Of a DNA stretch of 64,000 bases, positions 1 through 11,635 are shown in pieces; the stretch's first letter is position 1, and each line of letters starts with the position of its first letter. Made by a program: the position numbers and the translations under genes. The DNA lies in the NCBI GenBank assembly GCA_024529925.1, contig JAFEUB010001104.1, forward strand, positions 5,001 through 69,000. The letters are read 5' to 3'. A model generated the notes under the pieces. The model saw only the letters and a program-made list of their open reading frames with translations. It had not been told where the DNA came from and made no database searches. The stretch comes from Ophthalmolycus amberensis (lineage: Eukaryota > Chordata > Actinopteri > Perciformes > Zoarcidae).

Positions 1-331
1 TTATTATGATGATCATCATCAAGTATCTCGGAGTGTTGAATCAGTTTTAACTGGACAAAGAACTTATTCTTTGTTTGTAGTTTGAGACTTTTAGTGAAAG
101 AATTTAATAAACTCGTTTAACCTAAATGATTCCTCTCATTACTTCTAAATTCTGTAGAAGGACAGACGTTTATTGATGATGACACTGATCATCAAAAGAT
201 CATTCATAAACATGAGAACATGGAGTTTTGCAACACTTATGATTTTGGTCCGTTACAGCCAAGAATTTTGGCGGCAATAAATCAAACTAAATTGCTCTTC
301 CAGCTCCTGTTTATCTAGATAACAACGAGAT

Positions 332-333
<2 letters not shown>

Positions 334-372
<39 letters not shown>
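334..372. repeat. (CA)n microsatellite
   Basis: About 19 CA units. Confidence 0.97.
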
Positions 373-375
<3 letters not shown>

Positions 376-888
376 GTGAGGGCACATAAGTTAACAGGAA
401 GTGTAATTAACTGGGAAAGTTAGAGCGCTTCCGAACGGCTAAGTGTCCACAGCGGGTTTGCATGTAAATAGTTTTACAAAACAAGCAGCATGAGGTGCAA
501 ATACAGACTCTGTTTAACGATGTGATTGCACGACTGATGATGTGATTAAGTCAAATTATATTCATTCAGAATTTGTTGAAGACGCATTAGTAGCGTGCCA
601 GTGTTTAAGCCTGATGTGAATGGATTATTGGGATGTAATCTATTCATCTCTTCTTTTTCTATATGTAATATAGAATCGGCTTTGTTATTTACATTTACAC
701 ATTTCTTTATACAGCCCAAAGTCACAAACTCAGGACAGCAAACGACAACCTTCGTCCTATTCTGCCCTCATTTCAGATCAGGAAAGAAAATCCCCAAACA
801 TCCTTTAACAGGGAATAAATGAAAGAAACCTCTTAGGACGCATCCCTCTCCCTGATATTAGTGATATGATCACTTTACCATTGAAAAC

Positions 889-1415
889 TTAAAGGAGACA
901 TATCCTGCTCATTTTCAGGTTTATACTTGTATTTTGGGTTTCTACTACAAGTTTACATTATTTAATGTAAAAAAACACCTAATTTTTCTCATAGTCTGTC
1001 TGAATATACCTGCAATCACCCTCTGTCTGAAACGCTCCGTTTTAGCGCCTGTCTCTTTAAGAGCCCCCCCTCCCTACAGAGCCCAGTCTGCTCTGATTGG
1101 CTTGCATGAAAAAGTACGAGGCACCTTTTCAAAGGTAGTTCTCAAAACGTGGGTGGAGATACTCATATGGGGGGTGGGGGGTATAGAGATGTGAAGCTCC
1201 GCCCCCTTTGGGTGACCACCATGGGACCTTATTTCTAAAAAGAAATATATGTACGAGCCTGCTTTGATTGGCTTGTTGAATCAGATGTTTTCTGATCCAA
1301 ACAGCCGATAACAAACTGACTGGGTTGTCTTATTTGACAGCTTGTGGGTTGGTATATGATAATATATGTGCATAAGCACTGAACAAGTGAATTCTTTTAC
1401 GAGATGTCCCCTTTA
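889..1415. mobile_element. MITE-like interspersed element with short imperfect terminal inverted repeats
   Basis: Left end TTAAAGGAGACATAT (889-903) is mirrored by AGATGTCCCCTTTA (1402-1415), about 12 of 14 positions matching as inverted repeats. The interior (for example CATTTTCAGGTTTATACTTG and CTGTCTCTTTAAGAGCC) resembles a repeat I associate with many perciform genomes. No target-site duplication could be fixed and there is no transposase frame. The superfamily is not assigned. Confidence 0.55.
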
Positions 1416-2136
1416 TAAAGAAACGGCCGAGCGACTAGCCAGTTAAAAAATGAATAAATGTTGCAACGAGCCAGTGCCGTTCACTGCAACATGTTACAGC
1501 AACTCATAGATTGACGGGAAAGACTCCAAATTGCCCCCTTAAGTGCGTTTTAAGTTGCACTCGATAGCTTAGTGACGGAGCTGAGCGTGAAGGGGTTGTC
1601 TTTTGGCATTAATCTTAAAAACGTCAAAGAGAAAGGATGAAACAAAGCGGAGCAGAACAGAGAGAGTGTTGGTAGGAACCGGACGAGAGTGATAGTTACA
1701 GCCGGGGTGACACAACAGGAGACAACACTGTAATGGCTCCTGGAGACCATGCAAATTGAAAAACCAATATTTCCACGTAATAACCCTTAGGCCTCTCACA
1801 GCAGCGCCCCGTGGAATGGCCTCGCGGCAAAACTAATGACTCCGGTGCCATCATCTTCCACCTTGTATCTTAGCAACGACGCCATCCTTTCAAAACCTGA
1901 AGACACAAAGACGTTTTCATTGCACCCCAAAGCCCAAAGAGCCCCTGAAGTCGCAGGTACTGCACCCCCGAAAGGTTCGTAACCGGACTTTTTCTCCCGC
2001 CGAGTAAAAAATCTGCCAATCAATCTCATCGTTAACCACAGACTGTCCTCCAGACCCGGGAGAGACTGCAGTCGTCCTGTTCTCTGGGCTGCAACCAGGG
2101 AATAATCTTGGCTCTCGCTGGCTGGGGTTCAATAAG

Positions 2137-2142
<6 letters not shown>

Positions 2143-2187
<45 letters not shown>

Positions 2188-2257
2188 GTCCTAGTCTCTC
2201 ACCTTGGTAAAGCCAGAAGCTGCAGTGTACCTCACACACACACACACACACACACAC
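2143..2257. repeat. Pair of (CA)n microsatellites
   Basis: (CA)n at 2143-2185 and 2233-2257, with 47 bp between. Confidence 0.96.
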
Positions 2258-2639
2258 TTAAAAACTCAAGGTAAGCCTGTTTTCTTTGATACGGCTGTAA
2301 AAGGCGGGAAAAGGTTTCAGAGCTGCAAGCTTTAGACGACGACGAGCTGACGTGAGAGGCAAACATCTGACCTCTACAACATTGGCGGGCAGCTGTGCAT
2401 CGTGCAAATCTGCAAGCAGAGAAGCAATCACACTCACCAGCATGTGAACAAAAGGCTTCGGGGTGTTTGATTGACGGCAACAACAACAAAAAACGCGTCA
2501 AAAATGCCCCCGCTGTCGAAAAAACACCGGCTTCATCTCCACTGCTTAGCATGCAAATTCATTTTTTATGCACTGCATATGTCTGCTGCTTCTCTGTAAT
2601 GTCATTTTTTTTTCCCAGTTTCTAATTTATCGTGTTCTA

Positions 2640-2900
2640 TAAAAGCAGCATTCTCTCTGAAATTTTTAAATTACAGCTTTCTCATTTGCATAATCACGCT
2701 GTAATTAGACGGCGACTGAATGCGAGCGCTTGTTCAGAGGAACACTAACGCTGCAGGACCGGGTGACATCAGCCGCTGGTTTATTTTGCTCCAGCTGTAA
2801 CCGAACGCACAGAGCATCGGTTACATGCTAATCAGGCTGATGCCACATTTAATTTGCCAGCATGTCGACTGATGAATTAAGATAAAAAGCCTGTTGTGGC
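2640..2900. promoter_or_regulatory. Candidate conserved non-coding element (homeodomain and POU-like words)
   Basis: Non-repetitive block with ATTTGCATAATCACGC, CTGTAATTAGAC, ATGCTAATCAGGCTGATG, CATTTAATTTGCC and GATGAATTAAG. Octamer-like ATTTGCAT and several TAAT cores within 260 bp resemble vertebrate neural enhancers. Conservation cannot be seen from one sequence. Confidence 0.22.
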
Positions 2901-3367
2901 TCATCAATAAGAGCTCAGCTACTGAACAGGAGGGATGTCACAGGTATGAAGAGGCTTTCACACCTGTACTGTTCATTTAGTCCGAACCAAGGTGGTGTTC
3001 TGGTCCGGTTCCTGTTCACACTGACAAGAAGTTCTACAGACTGACGGGTAACTCGTCATCCTGCATCATCACGACCGACGTGGGGAAACCAAATTCACTG
3101 AAATGCTTCTGGTAAATATCTATGTCCTTTGATTAAAAAGCATTATTAGCATTTCTAGAAGAGATGTTAACGGAAGAGACGGGACTGTACAAAAGCCCCT
3201 TTAACGCTCCAGACGACTGGTGTGAACATGCATGAGGAGTATTACTTTTAAACACTTTTAAATGCAGTAATGAACCGTCAAAGTACACAGAGTCAGATAC
3301 AAGTACAGCAGCGGTTGACCGGTTTATCTTCTAAGGCGACTAATCGGAAAGATGTCTTTTGTCTAAC

Positions 3368-3512
3368 AGATGATTTTTTATGCATTTTTCATGCTGAATG
3401 ACTTATTTACTAGAAACGTGCGGCACATTTCTGGTAAACGAAAGATTTGAAGTGGTGCTTTTTTGCGATTCTTTTTGGAGAATCAACGAATCGATTAGTC
3501 GACTGAGACTTT
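3368..3512 (+). repeat. Dispersed repeat, copy 1 (partner at 8753-8896)
   Basis: Shares TTTTTATGC, TTTCATGC, GAATGACTTATT, AAGATT and CGATTAGTCGACT-like blocks in the same order with 8753-8896. It is an old, diverged interspersed repeat of the AATCG/ATTAGTCG kind common in fish. Confidence 0.6.
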
Positions 3513-4590
3513 CTGGATGACGTGCTCATGAACATGGCCTTAAGTACAGATCTATACGACCACTTCATGAATCAGATGTAAAGAAGTTCAGCCTTTTAAA
3601 TCCTGCTGAAATCAGCGGTCTATATATCAGCTCCTACATCTCAAAACACTGCTGCTACAGCTAGCGCCGTGAACTACCACGGCTCTGTGTGTGTATGAAA
3701 CACAACAATCAAACTCAGTCCTCAGATGAACTGGACCTCAGTATATCATCTTATATTTTACAGTCAGCCGGCAAACAGCCCACTCAGCGCCGGTGATGAG
3801 AAGGACTTGGCGCCGGTCCAGGAACAGCAGTGCCGGGAGTAAGAAAGGTCACATGACCCTCTCAGAGAGTGGACGAGACTAACTTATGCAAACTAGCGTT
3901 TGTAAAGACATAAGGAAATCATATCAGTGATATGTGGGGGAGGATATCAGCGCGGGGGTGAAATAAGAACAGAAAACTATAGTTTAGGAGTCACGGAGCG
4001 TTTTCTTCGTGGGATGATTTGGCTGCTGTCTGCCAGAAAGAGACAATGTTTGTCTCGCTTCCTAATTAATGAGTCAGAAACCAGCTGCACTGGGAATTAA
4101 TTGGCAACGAAGGAAAAGGTGACTGTGACTAAAGCAGGAGCATTTTCCCTGCATCGCGTTAGACGTCGGTAATGATGAAAACGTCGTCCCTCTCTCCTCT
4201 TAAGCCGGGCTCAGTCTGCAGGAGATCTTAAGTCCTGACTGATTTTTAAATTGGGTTGCATCACACACACATACGAGGAGAATCAAACATACACACACTA
4301 CAGGGTATTAAGATGAATGTGCCAGAGGAAGCAACGCACCACACGTGATGCCGTTGGGCCAGAACACTAAAGCAGAAGGCTTAAGTGTCGAGTCTGGATG
4401 AGACGATGTCTGGGGAGACGGCTATTCTTCAGCGAGAACTGGAGGTGAGATTTTAATGTGTGTCAACGGTAGAATGATGTCTCACGTCTGTCTCCTTGTA
4501 GCCGACTTGTCTCTCTCTCGACGTAATAATAACCGATATCAATCAAGATTCTGCTAAATATCAAACAAGTGTGAAATCATCGGGGCGGCC

Positions 4591-5031
4591 CAAGAGGCAA
4601 CTTCCAGTTCTAACGAGTCAAAGCTTCATGTCTTTAACCTGCATTCTCTCCTAGTGTCCACCAGGGGGCGACTCCTCTGGTTGTATAGAAGTCTATGAGA
4701 AAATGACTCTACTTCTCTCTTGATTTATTCCCTCAGTAAACATTGTAAACATGAGTTTATGGTCTCAATCTCTAGTTTCAAGTCTTCTTCAATACAGCAT
4801 GATGTTCATTTAGTACATTATGGTCCATTTAGAGTCACACAGACCATAAAGCAGGGGATGCTTTAGGGCGGGGCTACACGGTGATTGACAGGTCTCTATC
4901 AGAGCGTCTCGACGTCACTTCTCGCCGGTTGCAAAAATCCAAGATGTCGACAGCCAAATGACAGAACTCGAGGCTTCAAAGCATCAGTCCTCAAACCAAT
5001 GGGTGACGCCACGACGACTACGTCCACTTAC
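4591..5031 (+). repeat. Interspersed element of about 0.4 kb, copy A
   Basis: Fullest of six related copies in the window. It runs from GAGGCAACTTCC through AGGGGGCGACTCCTCTGGTT, GATGTTCATTTAGTACATTA, GGGATGCTTTAGGGCGGGGC, GATTGACAGGTCTCTA and a degenerate CAAGATGGCGAC-like box to GTGACGCCACGACGACTACG. It has no protein-coding capacity. The class is unknown; it is a non-autonomous element by inference. Its right end lies about 275 bp from the srcin1 exon at 5307. Confidence 0.75.
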
Positions 5032-5306
5032 AGTCTGTGGTCCCGATGGGGCTGTGAACGGTTCTCAAGGTTTAAAACTGGATCTGTAAACCCCTCATAC
5101 TACCAGATGATCTGGGCCGAACATACCGACCGAGGTCCTGGACCGGATTTCTTCTCCGATTGTCTGGAGGGTGAATCGGGGTATATTCCACCAAAACACT
5201 GCTGTAGTCTGAGCCCGGCTTTGGCGGCAGTTAACGGACTTTTCTACATCATTGATAGAAACAAAAAAAAACATATTTGCACCCACACAGAGATGCAACC
5301 TCTTAC

Positions 5307-5478
5307 CCGCAGGTCTCCGTTAGCCAGGTGTGGGTGCTGGTGTCCGGGGTAGGTGCCGTAGATGGGCTCTTTGCAGTAAATCTTGATTACGCAGCGGTCC
5401 TGAACGTCCCGCGGGTCCTCCAGCTCGAAGAAGACGTTACGAGTCTCGTCTTTGATCAGCAGTGCTGTGTTTGGAGAC
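5307..5478 (-). CDS. srcin1: srcin1 coding exon (SPNTALLIKDETRNVFFELED), with EPIYG phosphotyrosine motif
   Basis: 172-bp exon with acceptor GATGTCCAG|GTCTCC and donor CTGCGG|GTAAGA, leaving in phase 0. The first G completes Arg, followed by SPNTALLIKDETRNVFFELE, DPRDVQDRCVIKIYCKEPI, YGTYPGHQHPHLANGDLR. Human SRCIN1 reads SPNTAILIKDEARNVFYELE and continues VRDIQDRSIIKIYRKEPLYA up to NGDLR. The tyrosine at 5358-5360 is the equivalent of the EPLYA tyrosine reported as an Abl-phosphorylated Csk-docking site of p140Cap; here the motif is EPIYG. This is the last srcin1 exon in the window. The expected following exon (human REMVYASRE...) was not found between 1 and 5306 and should lie beyond the left edge. 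Confidence 0.95.
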
Positions 5479-7211
5479 CTGGACATCAATAATCATCAAA
5501 ACACAATATCAAACACTGATGAATAGCCCATGCAAAAGACAATCTCACCGCTAATAATAAGTGAAGTACAGTGGAGGAGGGGGAACAGAGTCTTTGGACT
5601 GAATGAGAGAATCAACTGGACGCGGCCTCATATTGAATTCATCAAAAGAGTAATTTGAGTTCACAGAGTCCTGCTGACAACCGTAATGTGAGTTTATACG
5701 TATCAACCAGCAGCTTCAGAGCACATCATCTATAATTAAACACCTTGATGAAAACACCTATTGATTTTTTTACCCATTTGTTGTCCTGGATACAAACCTG
5801 TTGGTGATTATTACTGTAACATTAGCTCTGACTTCCACTGAAATTCATTTCTAGTAAGAAACTGACGGCGCTTCTTTGACCCGGCTGCTCCCTGCATGAG
5901 AATGATTGCATTGATCCTCCACCGCTTTTCTTTTAAATGTTCTTTATACGTCCCTTAAAAGTAACTTCTGTTGTTATGCCTCCAAACCTGTGGAAGTCAC
6001 TGCCTCTGGATAAGAGAATGACAAGAAATGAAAGACCTTTTCAATCTGGCTTTTAATACGGAGCAATGTTAGAGCTTTAGCTTTAAGTTTCAAAGCGTTT
6101 CTTTTATTTTATTGATTATTATTTCCAGATTTTTAAGATTGTTTGGTTTTATTGTTGTAAGTTTTAGTCTTGTTAAAGTTATATTTGTTATCGTTTATTT
6201 TTTTGATTATTATTAAAAGCACTTTAGGCTGCATGAAAGCTGCTATATGAATAAAAGAAAGTCAGACTTTGGACTAATACGGGCTGACGTACGGGGAAAC
6301 TGCCGATGACTCAGCTGGTGTTGAAATAACACGGACAAAATAGCAACGTCTACGGAGGGAATCAGTGCTAACGCTAGCATGCTAAGCTAACTAACTTACA
6401 CAAAGGGAGAGACAGAATACATCAGAATACAGAATACAGAGTAAAAAACTCTTATATCTCACACGTCATGCAGTGCTTTAAAAGATCCCTAAACACCATC
6501 TCTCCTTGTCTAATGATACTTAGCTCGTAACTAGACGGTTTTATGTCGTATAATATACAACGTAGAGGATCCCTTATGACATACAATGATCTGTAATGAG
6601 ACATTTCTAATCTCGTCCCTCCGTAGAAGTCCTTTCTTTTCTGTTTAAGTGGCTGGAGCTCGGCCGTGTGCTGTGTTTAGTATGTTTGTGTGGTGTTGTC
6701 GGACCCGAGTAAGAACAGCTGCTGCTCGCTCTGCAGCTAATGGTTGATCCAAATAAATGAAAATGAAAACAAAGACCAACATTCGTAGGATTCACAGAGG
6801 TATAAAAAGCTCCGGTTAGTAACAAAACACAGGAAACGCCCACCTGAAGGCTCGGAGCTTAATTAAGACGCCGTCTCCACAAATATGTCAAAAAAATGTT
6901 CTATCCTCACTTGAAACATGTCAAAATGTGTGCAATAGATATTTCCTCACACAAGCAATGAGGAGAATTCAGGTGTCGGCTTTGACTATAAAGATGAGAT
7001 TCTATGGCTTTATGGATTAGTTTCTGTTTGTTTCGTCCTTTCCTGCTTTCATTCTCCTGTTTACAAAAGTTATTATTTCTATAAGTGTGTCTGAGAATGA
7101 GCTCACCTTGTGATTGATTTGATAAACTCAGAAATCAATGATCATGTAGACAGTTCAATGAGCTCCACAACACACGCTTTGATGTAGTTATTAAACGTAA
7201 CCCCGGCGTAC
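5479..7211 (-). other. srcin1 intron, 1.7 kb
   Basis: Bounded by matched splice sites at 7211 (donor GTACGC) and 5479 (acceptor). The left part has an old LINE 3' end (5960-6262). Bases 6340-6420 carry a short GCTAACGCTAGCATGCTAAG repeat of a kind common in fish. From 6450 to 7180 I see nothing recognisable. Confidence 0.85.
5960..6262 (+). mobile_element. Degraded LINE 3' end
   Basis: CCAAACCTGTGGAAGTCACTGCCTCT-type remnant, then a T-rich 3' UTR ending AAAGCACTTTAGGCTGCATG and GCTGCTATATGAATAAAAG, the usual tail of fish L2/Rex-like LINEs (kept short here). No open frame remains. Confidence 0.5.
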
Positions 7212-7341
7212 CTGAGCATGGCCATGGTGAGCCTCTGGGGGAACATGTGCACGATGAGGGCCCTCAGCGTGTCCAGGCTGGTCAGCTCGTGGGTCAGGTG
7301 AACCCGGCGAGTCTCCTCCCCGAGCTGGAGGAACAAGATCC
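7212..7341 (-). CDS. srcin1: srcin1 coding exon (ILFLQLGEETRRVHLTHEL), start of conserved AIP3-like domain
   Basis: 130-bp exon with acceptor AAATGCAG|GGATCT behind a good pyrimidine tract and donor CTCAG|GTACGC. The two bases GG complete the glycine started at 9302. The exon then encodes ILFLQLGEETRRVHLTHEL, TSLDTLRALIVHMFPQRLT and MAML, and ends with two bases of an arginine codon. Human SRCIN1 has VLFLQFGEETRRVHITHEV and SSLDTLHALIAHMFPQKLT here. This is the most conserved block of the SRCIN1/KIAA1217 family, in the region matched to the Bud6/Aip3 actin-interacting domain. Identity is about 80% by eye, with no stop or frameshift, so the gene appears intact at this point. Confidence 0.95.
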
Positions 7342-9301
7342 CTGCATTTATGGATGAAGAGGAGCAATGAGGGAGATCCACGAGGGTTGAAGGAGGAAGG
7401 GATGGAAATAGAGAGTGGAGGGACAATGTTCACCTCAAAATATTAGTTGTTCTTTTTAAGCCCACTGAGAGTGTAAGGAGTCAACTAAACACCCATTAAT
7501 AATCTTGAACACGACCTTCGAACATATTCAAACTAACCCGGACACTCCGCTCCGTCTTCATAGAACCCTAGTTACATACGTAACCCTCCTTTTAATGTCG
7601 CTGCCTGATGGCTCACGTTTTACTCACTACTACTACTTTTTATTCTCACTTATTCAACTCTTGGTTGCAGTCCCTCAAACTCTTGATCTTTTCAAACTAA
7701 AGTCGATGCTTTATACAAACCTGACACTTGATTTCAGTCTTTAATTTAAACGGATGGAGCCGAGGAATGTGAAGATTCTTCGATAAAAACAGATAAACAG
7801 GAACCAATGCAACAAACACTGTAGCCTGGGATCAAAATCAACTGACAGCACAAAAAAGGAGACTATATATTCGATCTGACCTAAAATCTGTAACTCAATA
7901 AAGCGAACGAATAGTCGCATATAAGGATCTAAACTTTGACTCTTCAGCATTTAGAGTGAAATCATGAAACGCTTCTTGTTACTTCTGCTAAACAACATTG
8001 TTCCATGAAGTAGCTTCATTCTCCTCAGAAGCATCACACCTATGACAACAAGTAAAGTCCCATGAACGACACCTAATTATCATCCTCATATTAGCTGGAA
8101 GCTGCAACAGCAACGTGAACAGTGTTGGTTCTCACCAGCGTGTGAAGTAGTTTTAAGAGCAGAAAGAGAAAACTGTTGTTTCTTTGTAACACGTGTTGCT
8201 TTGAGAAGAAGCTTTTTCTCACCTCGAAGTTGCATTAAACCAGCATATTATTACCAAAGCTTCAATATTCTGCCAGTCGTTTGAGAGCTGTTTTAGAAAT
8301 GATTGCATTTTGTCCCACCTTTTGTAATGCCTGTAAACGCATCACCTGAGAGACACTTTATTAAGACGCCGAAGCCGTTAATGAAAGATGACGGGGAGCT
8401 CGGCGAGATCATTCGGAAACATTACGCAGCTCTGTTTGTATTCAGCGCTCATATAGACTCAAGTCTTTGACTTCACTCTCAGAGGGCTGAACCAGACGAA
8501 CACTTAATGCCTTCAGTCAACTCAAATAAAGAGATTCTGTGTAAGAGAGCGCCGCTATAAAGGCACAGCTAATGCGTCTTGTCCAAAGCATCAAAGGAGA
8601 TGAATAGTGTACATGCACGGACACGTCCTGCGAGTGTTTGGCTCTGAGCTGAAGGCTTGATCGACTTTTACTTTCACGATTTAAGCTTCAAACGCTCGTT
8701 AGGCTCCTTCTCAGTCAATTAGGTGACAAATGTCGAGGATTTCTTCGTCAATTAGTGTTTTTTATGCTTTTTTCATGCCGAATGACTTATTCCTAAGAAA
8801 CTTATGAGCACATCTCTGGTGAACACAAGATTCAAAACGATGCTTTTGTGCGACTCTCTGTGGAGAAACTCGATTAGATCAACTAGTCGAAGAATTTACA
8901 ATCGCACTGATTGTAAAAGTGATCAAAGAGTTTATTCGATTATCGTCTTTAATAATATAAGAGGTCAAATAGTTCCCAGTGATTATAAAAATAGCATTTT
9001 TTCTTGAAAAGCCCGTCGCTCCTACAGTTACAGTGGGGCGGCTAAATGCTATGCTAACTAACGAAGAAGACTCACTTTTCTCTCATGGCTTTTACTGAAC
9101 TGATGGAATGTTGTTTTCTCTATTTTGATGATTTTATCTCAATCTTAATGACTTTCATGGTGTTTTTAATACAAACACGACAACGAGAGAATACGAGGAG
9201 TTTAAGAGACTGCAGCTGGTGTAACAGATGGACCCGCGTGTGTCATCGCGGTCACAGTGTAGCACAGAGTGAAGGCCTTTTCTTAAAGACAGCACTCTGA
9301 C
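7342..9301 (-). other. srcin1 intron, 2.0 kb
   Basis: Bounded by donor GTCAGA at 9301 and acceptor at 7342. It holds a copy of a dispersed repeat at 8753-8896 that also occurs at 3368-3512. The rest is unique-looking, AT-rich sequence with no coding signal. Confidence 0.85.
8753..8896 (+). repeat. Dispersed repeat, copy 2 (partner at 3368-3512)
   Basis: Collinear with 3368-3512, roughly 75% alike by eye, ending in AACTAGTCGA where copy 1 has GATTAGTCGACT. Same orientation as copy 1. Confidence 0.6.
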
Positions 9302-9503
9302 CTGGCGCCCGCAGCTTGGCCTGGCTGGACGAGCGGGCCAGCGGCAGGCTCTGGCGGAGCCGGTTCATCCGGTTGAAGCCGATCGGCATATCGGACTCCG
9401 ACATGGTCCCCAGATTTTCCGCCGACGCGAAGGAAACCCTGCTGGCCTGGTCGGCGAGAGCCGGCTGTGTCGGGCTGAGTCGAGTCACGCGTGGTGTGCG
9501 AGT
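9302..9503 (-). CDS. srcin1: srcin1 coding exon (ADQASRVSFASAEN ... NRMNRLRQSLPLARS)
   Basis: 202-bp exon with acceptor GTCTTGCAG|ACTCGC and donor CCAG|GTCAGA, phase 0 in and phase 1 out. It encodes TRTPRVTRLSPTQPALADQ, then ASRVSFASAENLGTMSESD and MPIGFNRMNRLRQSLPLARS, ending SSQAKLRAPG. Human SRCIN1 reads SYASAESLETMSEAELPLGF and SRMNRFRQSLPLSRSASQTK at the same place, ending LRSPG. The first residues (TRTPRVTRLSP) are closer to KIAA1217 (TRSPKLSHSP) than to human SRCIN1 (TRSSRHTQG), suggesting the ancestral form. The serine- and arginine-rich LRQSLPLARSSSQ segment is a likely phosphorylated linker. The split final glycine codon is completed by the next exon at 7341. Confidence 0.93.
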
Positions 9504-10220
9504 CTGCAAGACACGAGATAAGAAGTTAGTAGGGGGGGGGGGCAGAAGAGATAAAGACAGATGAAGCATCTTATTCTGCTGTGACGGCAGATGCAGTCAT
9601 CAATGAGTTAAGATGAGAAACTGTAGAACGCACAGACACAAGCAGACAAAATGGCCTCTGGGAAACCAAAGAGTGGCAGAAAAAAAGACAAAATAAACAG
9701 TTTAGCTCAGACGGAGAGCCGGCAACAAAGAGGAAGCTGCAGATACAATTAGAGCCCCTCAGACGAGAGCAGCAGCCAGGTTAGACGAACCAAACATCTC
9801 GCCCAGAAGAGTACCTGCGTCATTAAGAATGCTTCAATTAGAGAGGGGAGGTGTGCAGAAAGGTGCTTCTAAAGATAAAACAAATGTTATTCTGCAGACA
9901 AAAGAAGTGAGCAAACGCGATGCTCTGTGACGCTAATGACCGCAACAGAGCCTCCCTCCCGAATCCAGATTACAGCCATGTGTCACCTGTCCAATCCGAG
10001 CCGCCGTGGGAGCCCAAATTGTGCAGGACCTCTCATTACAGCGTCGACCGGGAGCCGCTGCAGCAGGTTCGGCTCCTAATGAATCCGACTGACGAGATAT
10101 TTCCCCGGCCCACAGAATACGGTAATGAGCTCCCACAGTGCCGCGTGAAGCCGACTGCGACCGCTTCTCGCATCTGCGCTCTTTGCTCGCTCCTCACGAG
10201 CGGCGACGACAAGCTGAGAG

Positions 10221-10244
10221 AGTGTTTGTGTGTGTGTGTGTGTG
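10221..10244. repeat. (GT)n microsatellite
   Basis: About 11 GT units. Confidence 0.93.
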
Positions 10245-11162
10245 CAAACATCTAGGAAATCGATGTCAAAAGACGTGAAGGATGAAATCCACATGCATGC
10301 AAACATACAAATCTGTTGCACCACATGATCTCCTGGGGCTTCGCTTCTCTCTACATGAAGCGAACACATCCAACAGCCCCGGACAGATCATGTGTGCTGC
10401 CTCTCGTGTGTTTTGCAGATTCACGGTCTCGGAGTTCGTCTCGTCAGCCAGACAGCATGCGGCGTCTGGCTGACGAGACTTTCGAGAGCTGCCGAGGAGA
10501 AGAGAGAAACGCAGCAAACAGGGGAATTATAAAGTTTGTGTTTAGTGAAGTGTGCATTAAAGAGAGAGCAGACAGAGGTTAGCAATAGAGCGCGGCGGAG
10601 CTTATATGCACAGGGGGGGGGGGAATGAAACGAGCCGGAAGAAGAAGAATAACAAACAGAAGAGAGAGAAAGTCGTTCCAGAACTCGATTGGATTTTCTC
10701 TTAGATTTGCTGCAGAGGAACTTTTCTTCAGGTGGAAAGAAAGAAAGCAAGCTTGGGTAACGCTGGTGCTTTATTTCCCACAGTAACAGTCAATAAAACC
10801 CAAACAGGACGTCTCAGTGGACCCCCCGCCCTCCCACTCGACTCAGTTGTCATATTTAAGTGGCTTCTGTTGCAGTGATGAGTTATGACAGGAAATAGAT
10901 GGTAGATGAGAATCAGAGGCTTGACAACCCTCCTGATCTTCCCTGGAGACTCCGGGTTTTATTTCCCTCTCCCGATTGTTTCCTCCTGATCTCACAACAC
11001 TCCTGTATTTCTCCAGATTTATGGGAAACGTAAACAGCTTTTTTCCTTTTTGTTATCTGTTTCTGGCTCTTCAGCATCTTTGAGCCCAACTGTCTCTAAC
11101 CTTACAACAATGCAGCTATAACAAATGGAGTTTTTTTGGCGGCAGAGATCTGCTCGTGTTTA

Positions 11163-11635
11163 GGAGGCAACCTCCGGTTCTGAAAAGTGAAGTCAAAGCT
11201 TCATGTGTTAAAGCTGCATTCTCTCCAGTGTCCAGCAGGGGGCGACTCCTCTGGTTGTATAGAAGTCTATGAGAAAATGACTCTACTTCTCTCTTGATTT
11301 ATTACCTCAGTAAACATTGTAAACATGAGTTTATGGTCTCAATCTCTAGTTTCAAGTCTTCTTCAATACAGCATGATGTTCATTTAGTACATTATGGTCC
11401 ATTTAGAGTCACACAGACCATAAAGCAGGGGATGCTTTAGGGCGGGGCTACACAGTGATTGACAGGTCTCTACCACGATGTCGTCTGGGAGTTGTCATTG
11501 TTTTGGTTTTATAACTTCATGAAAGTTAGTCGTAACCTTCTGGTCGCCTAAAAATTCGCCAAAAACCAAAGATGGCGCCGGACAAAATGCCAAACTCGAG
11601 GCTTGGAAACAGCAGTCACAAACCGACTTCTGATA
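11163..11635 (+). repeat. Interspersed element, copy B
   Basis: Nearly identical to copy A over the 11220-11475 core (GGGGGCGACTCC to GATTGACAGGTCTCTA). It then carries an extra TTGGTTTTATAACTTCATGA segment before the CAAAGATGGCGCC box, so copies differ by internal blocks. Confidence 0.75.

Larger units (their letters stand above)
1..5306 (-). other. srcin1 intron downstream of the EPIYG exon (incomplete)
   Basis: No coding exon could be found in this stretch on either strand. It contains (CA)n tracts at 334-372, 2143-2185 and 2233-2257, a MITE-like element at 889-1415, a non-repetitive TAAT-rich block at 2640-2900, a dispersed-repeat copy at 3368-3512 and one copy of the element listed at 4591-5031. 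The interval 3520-4590 shows nothing recognisable. Confidence 0.7.
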
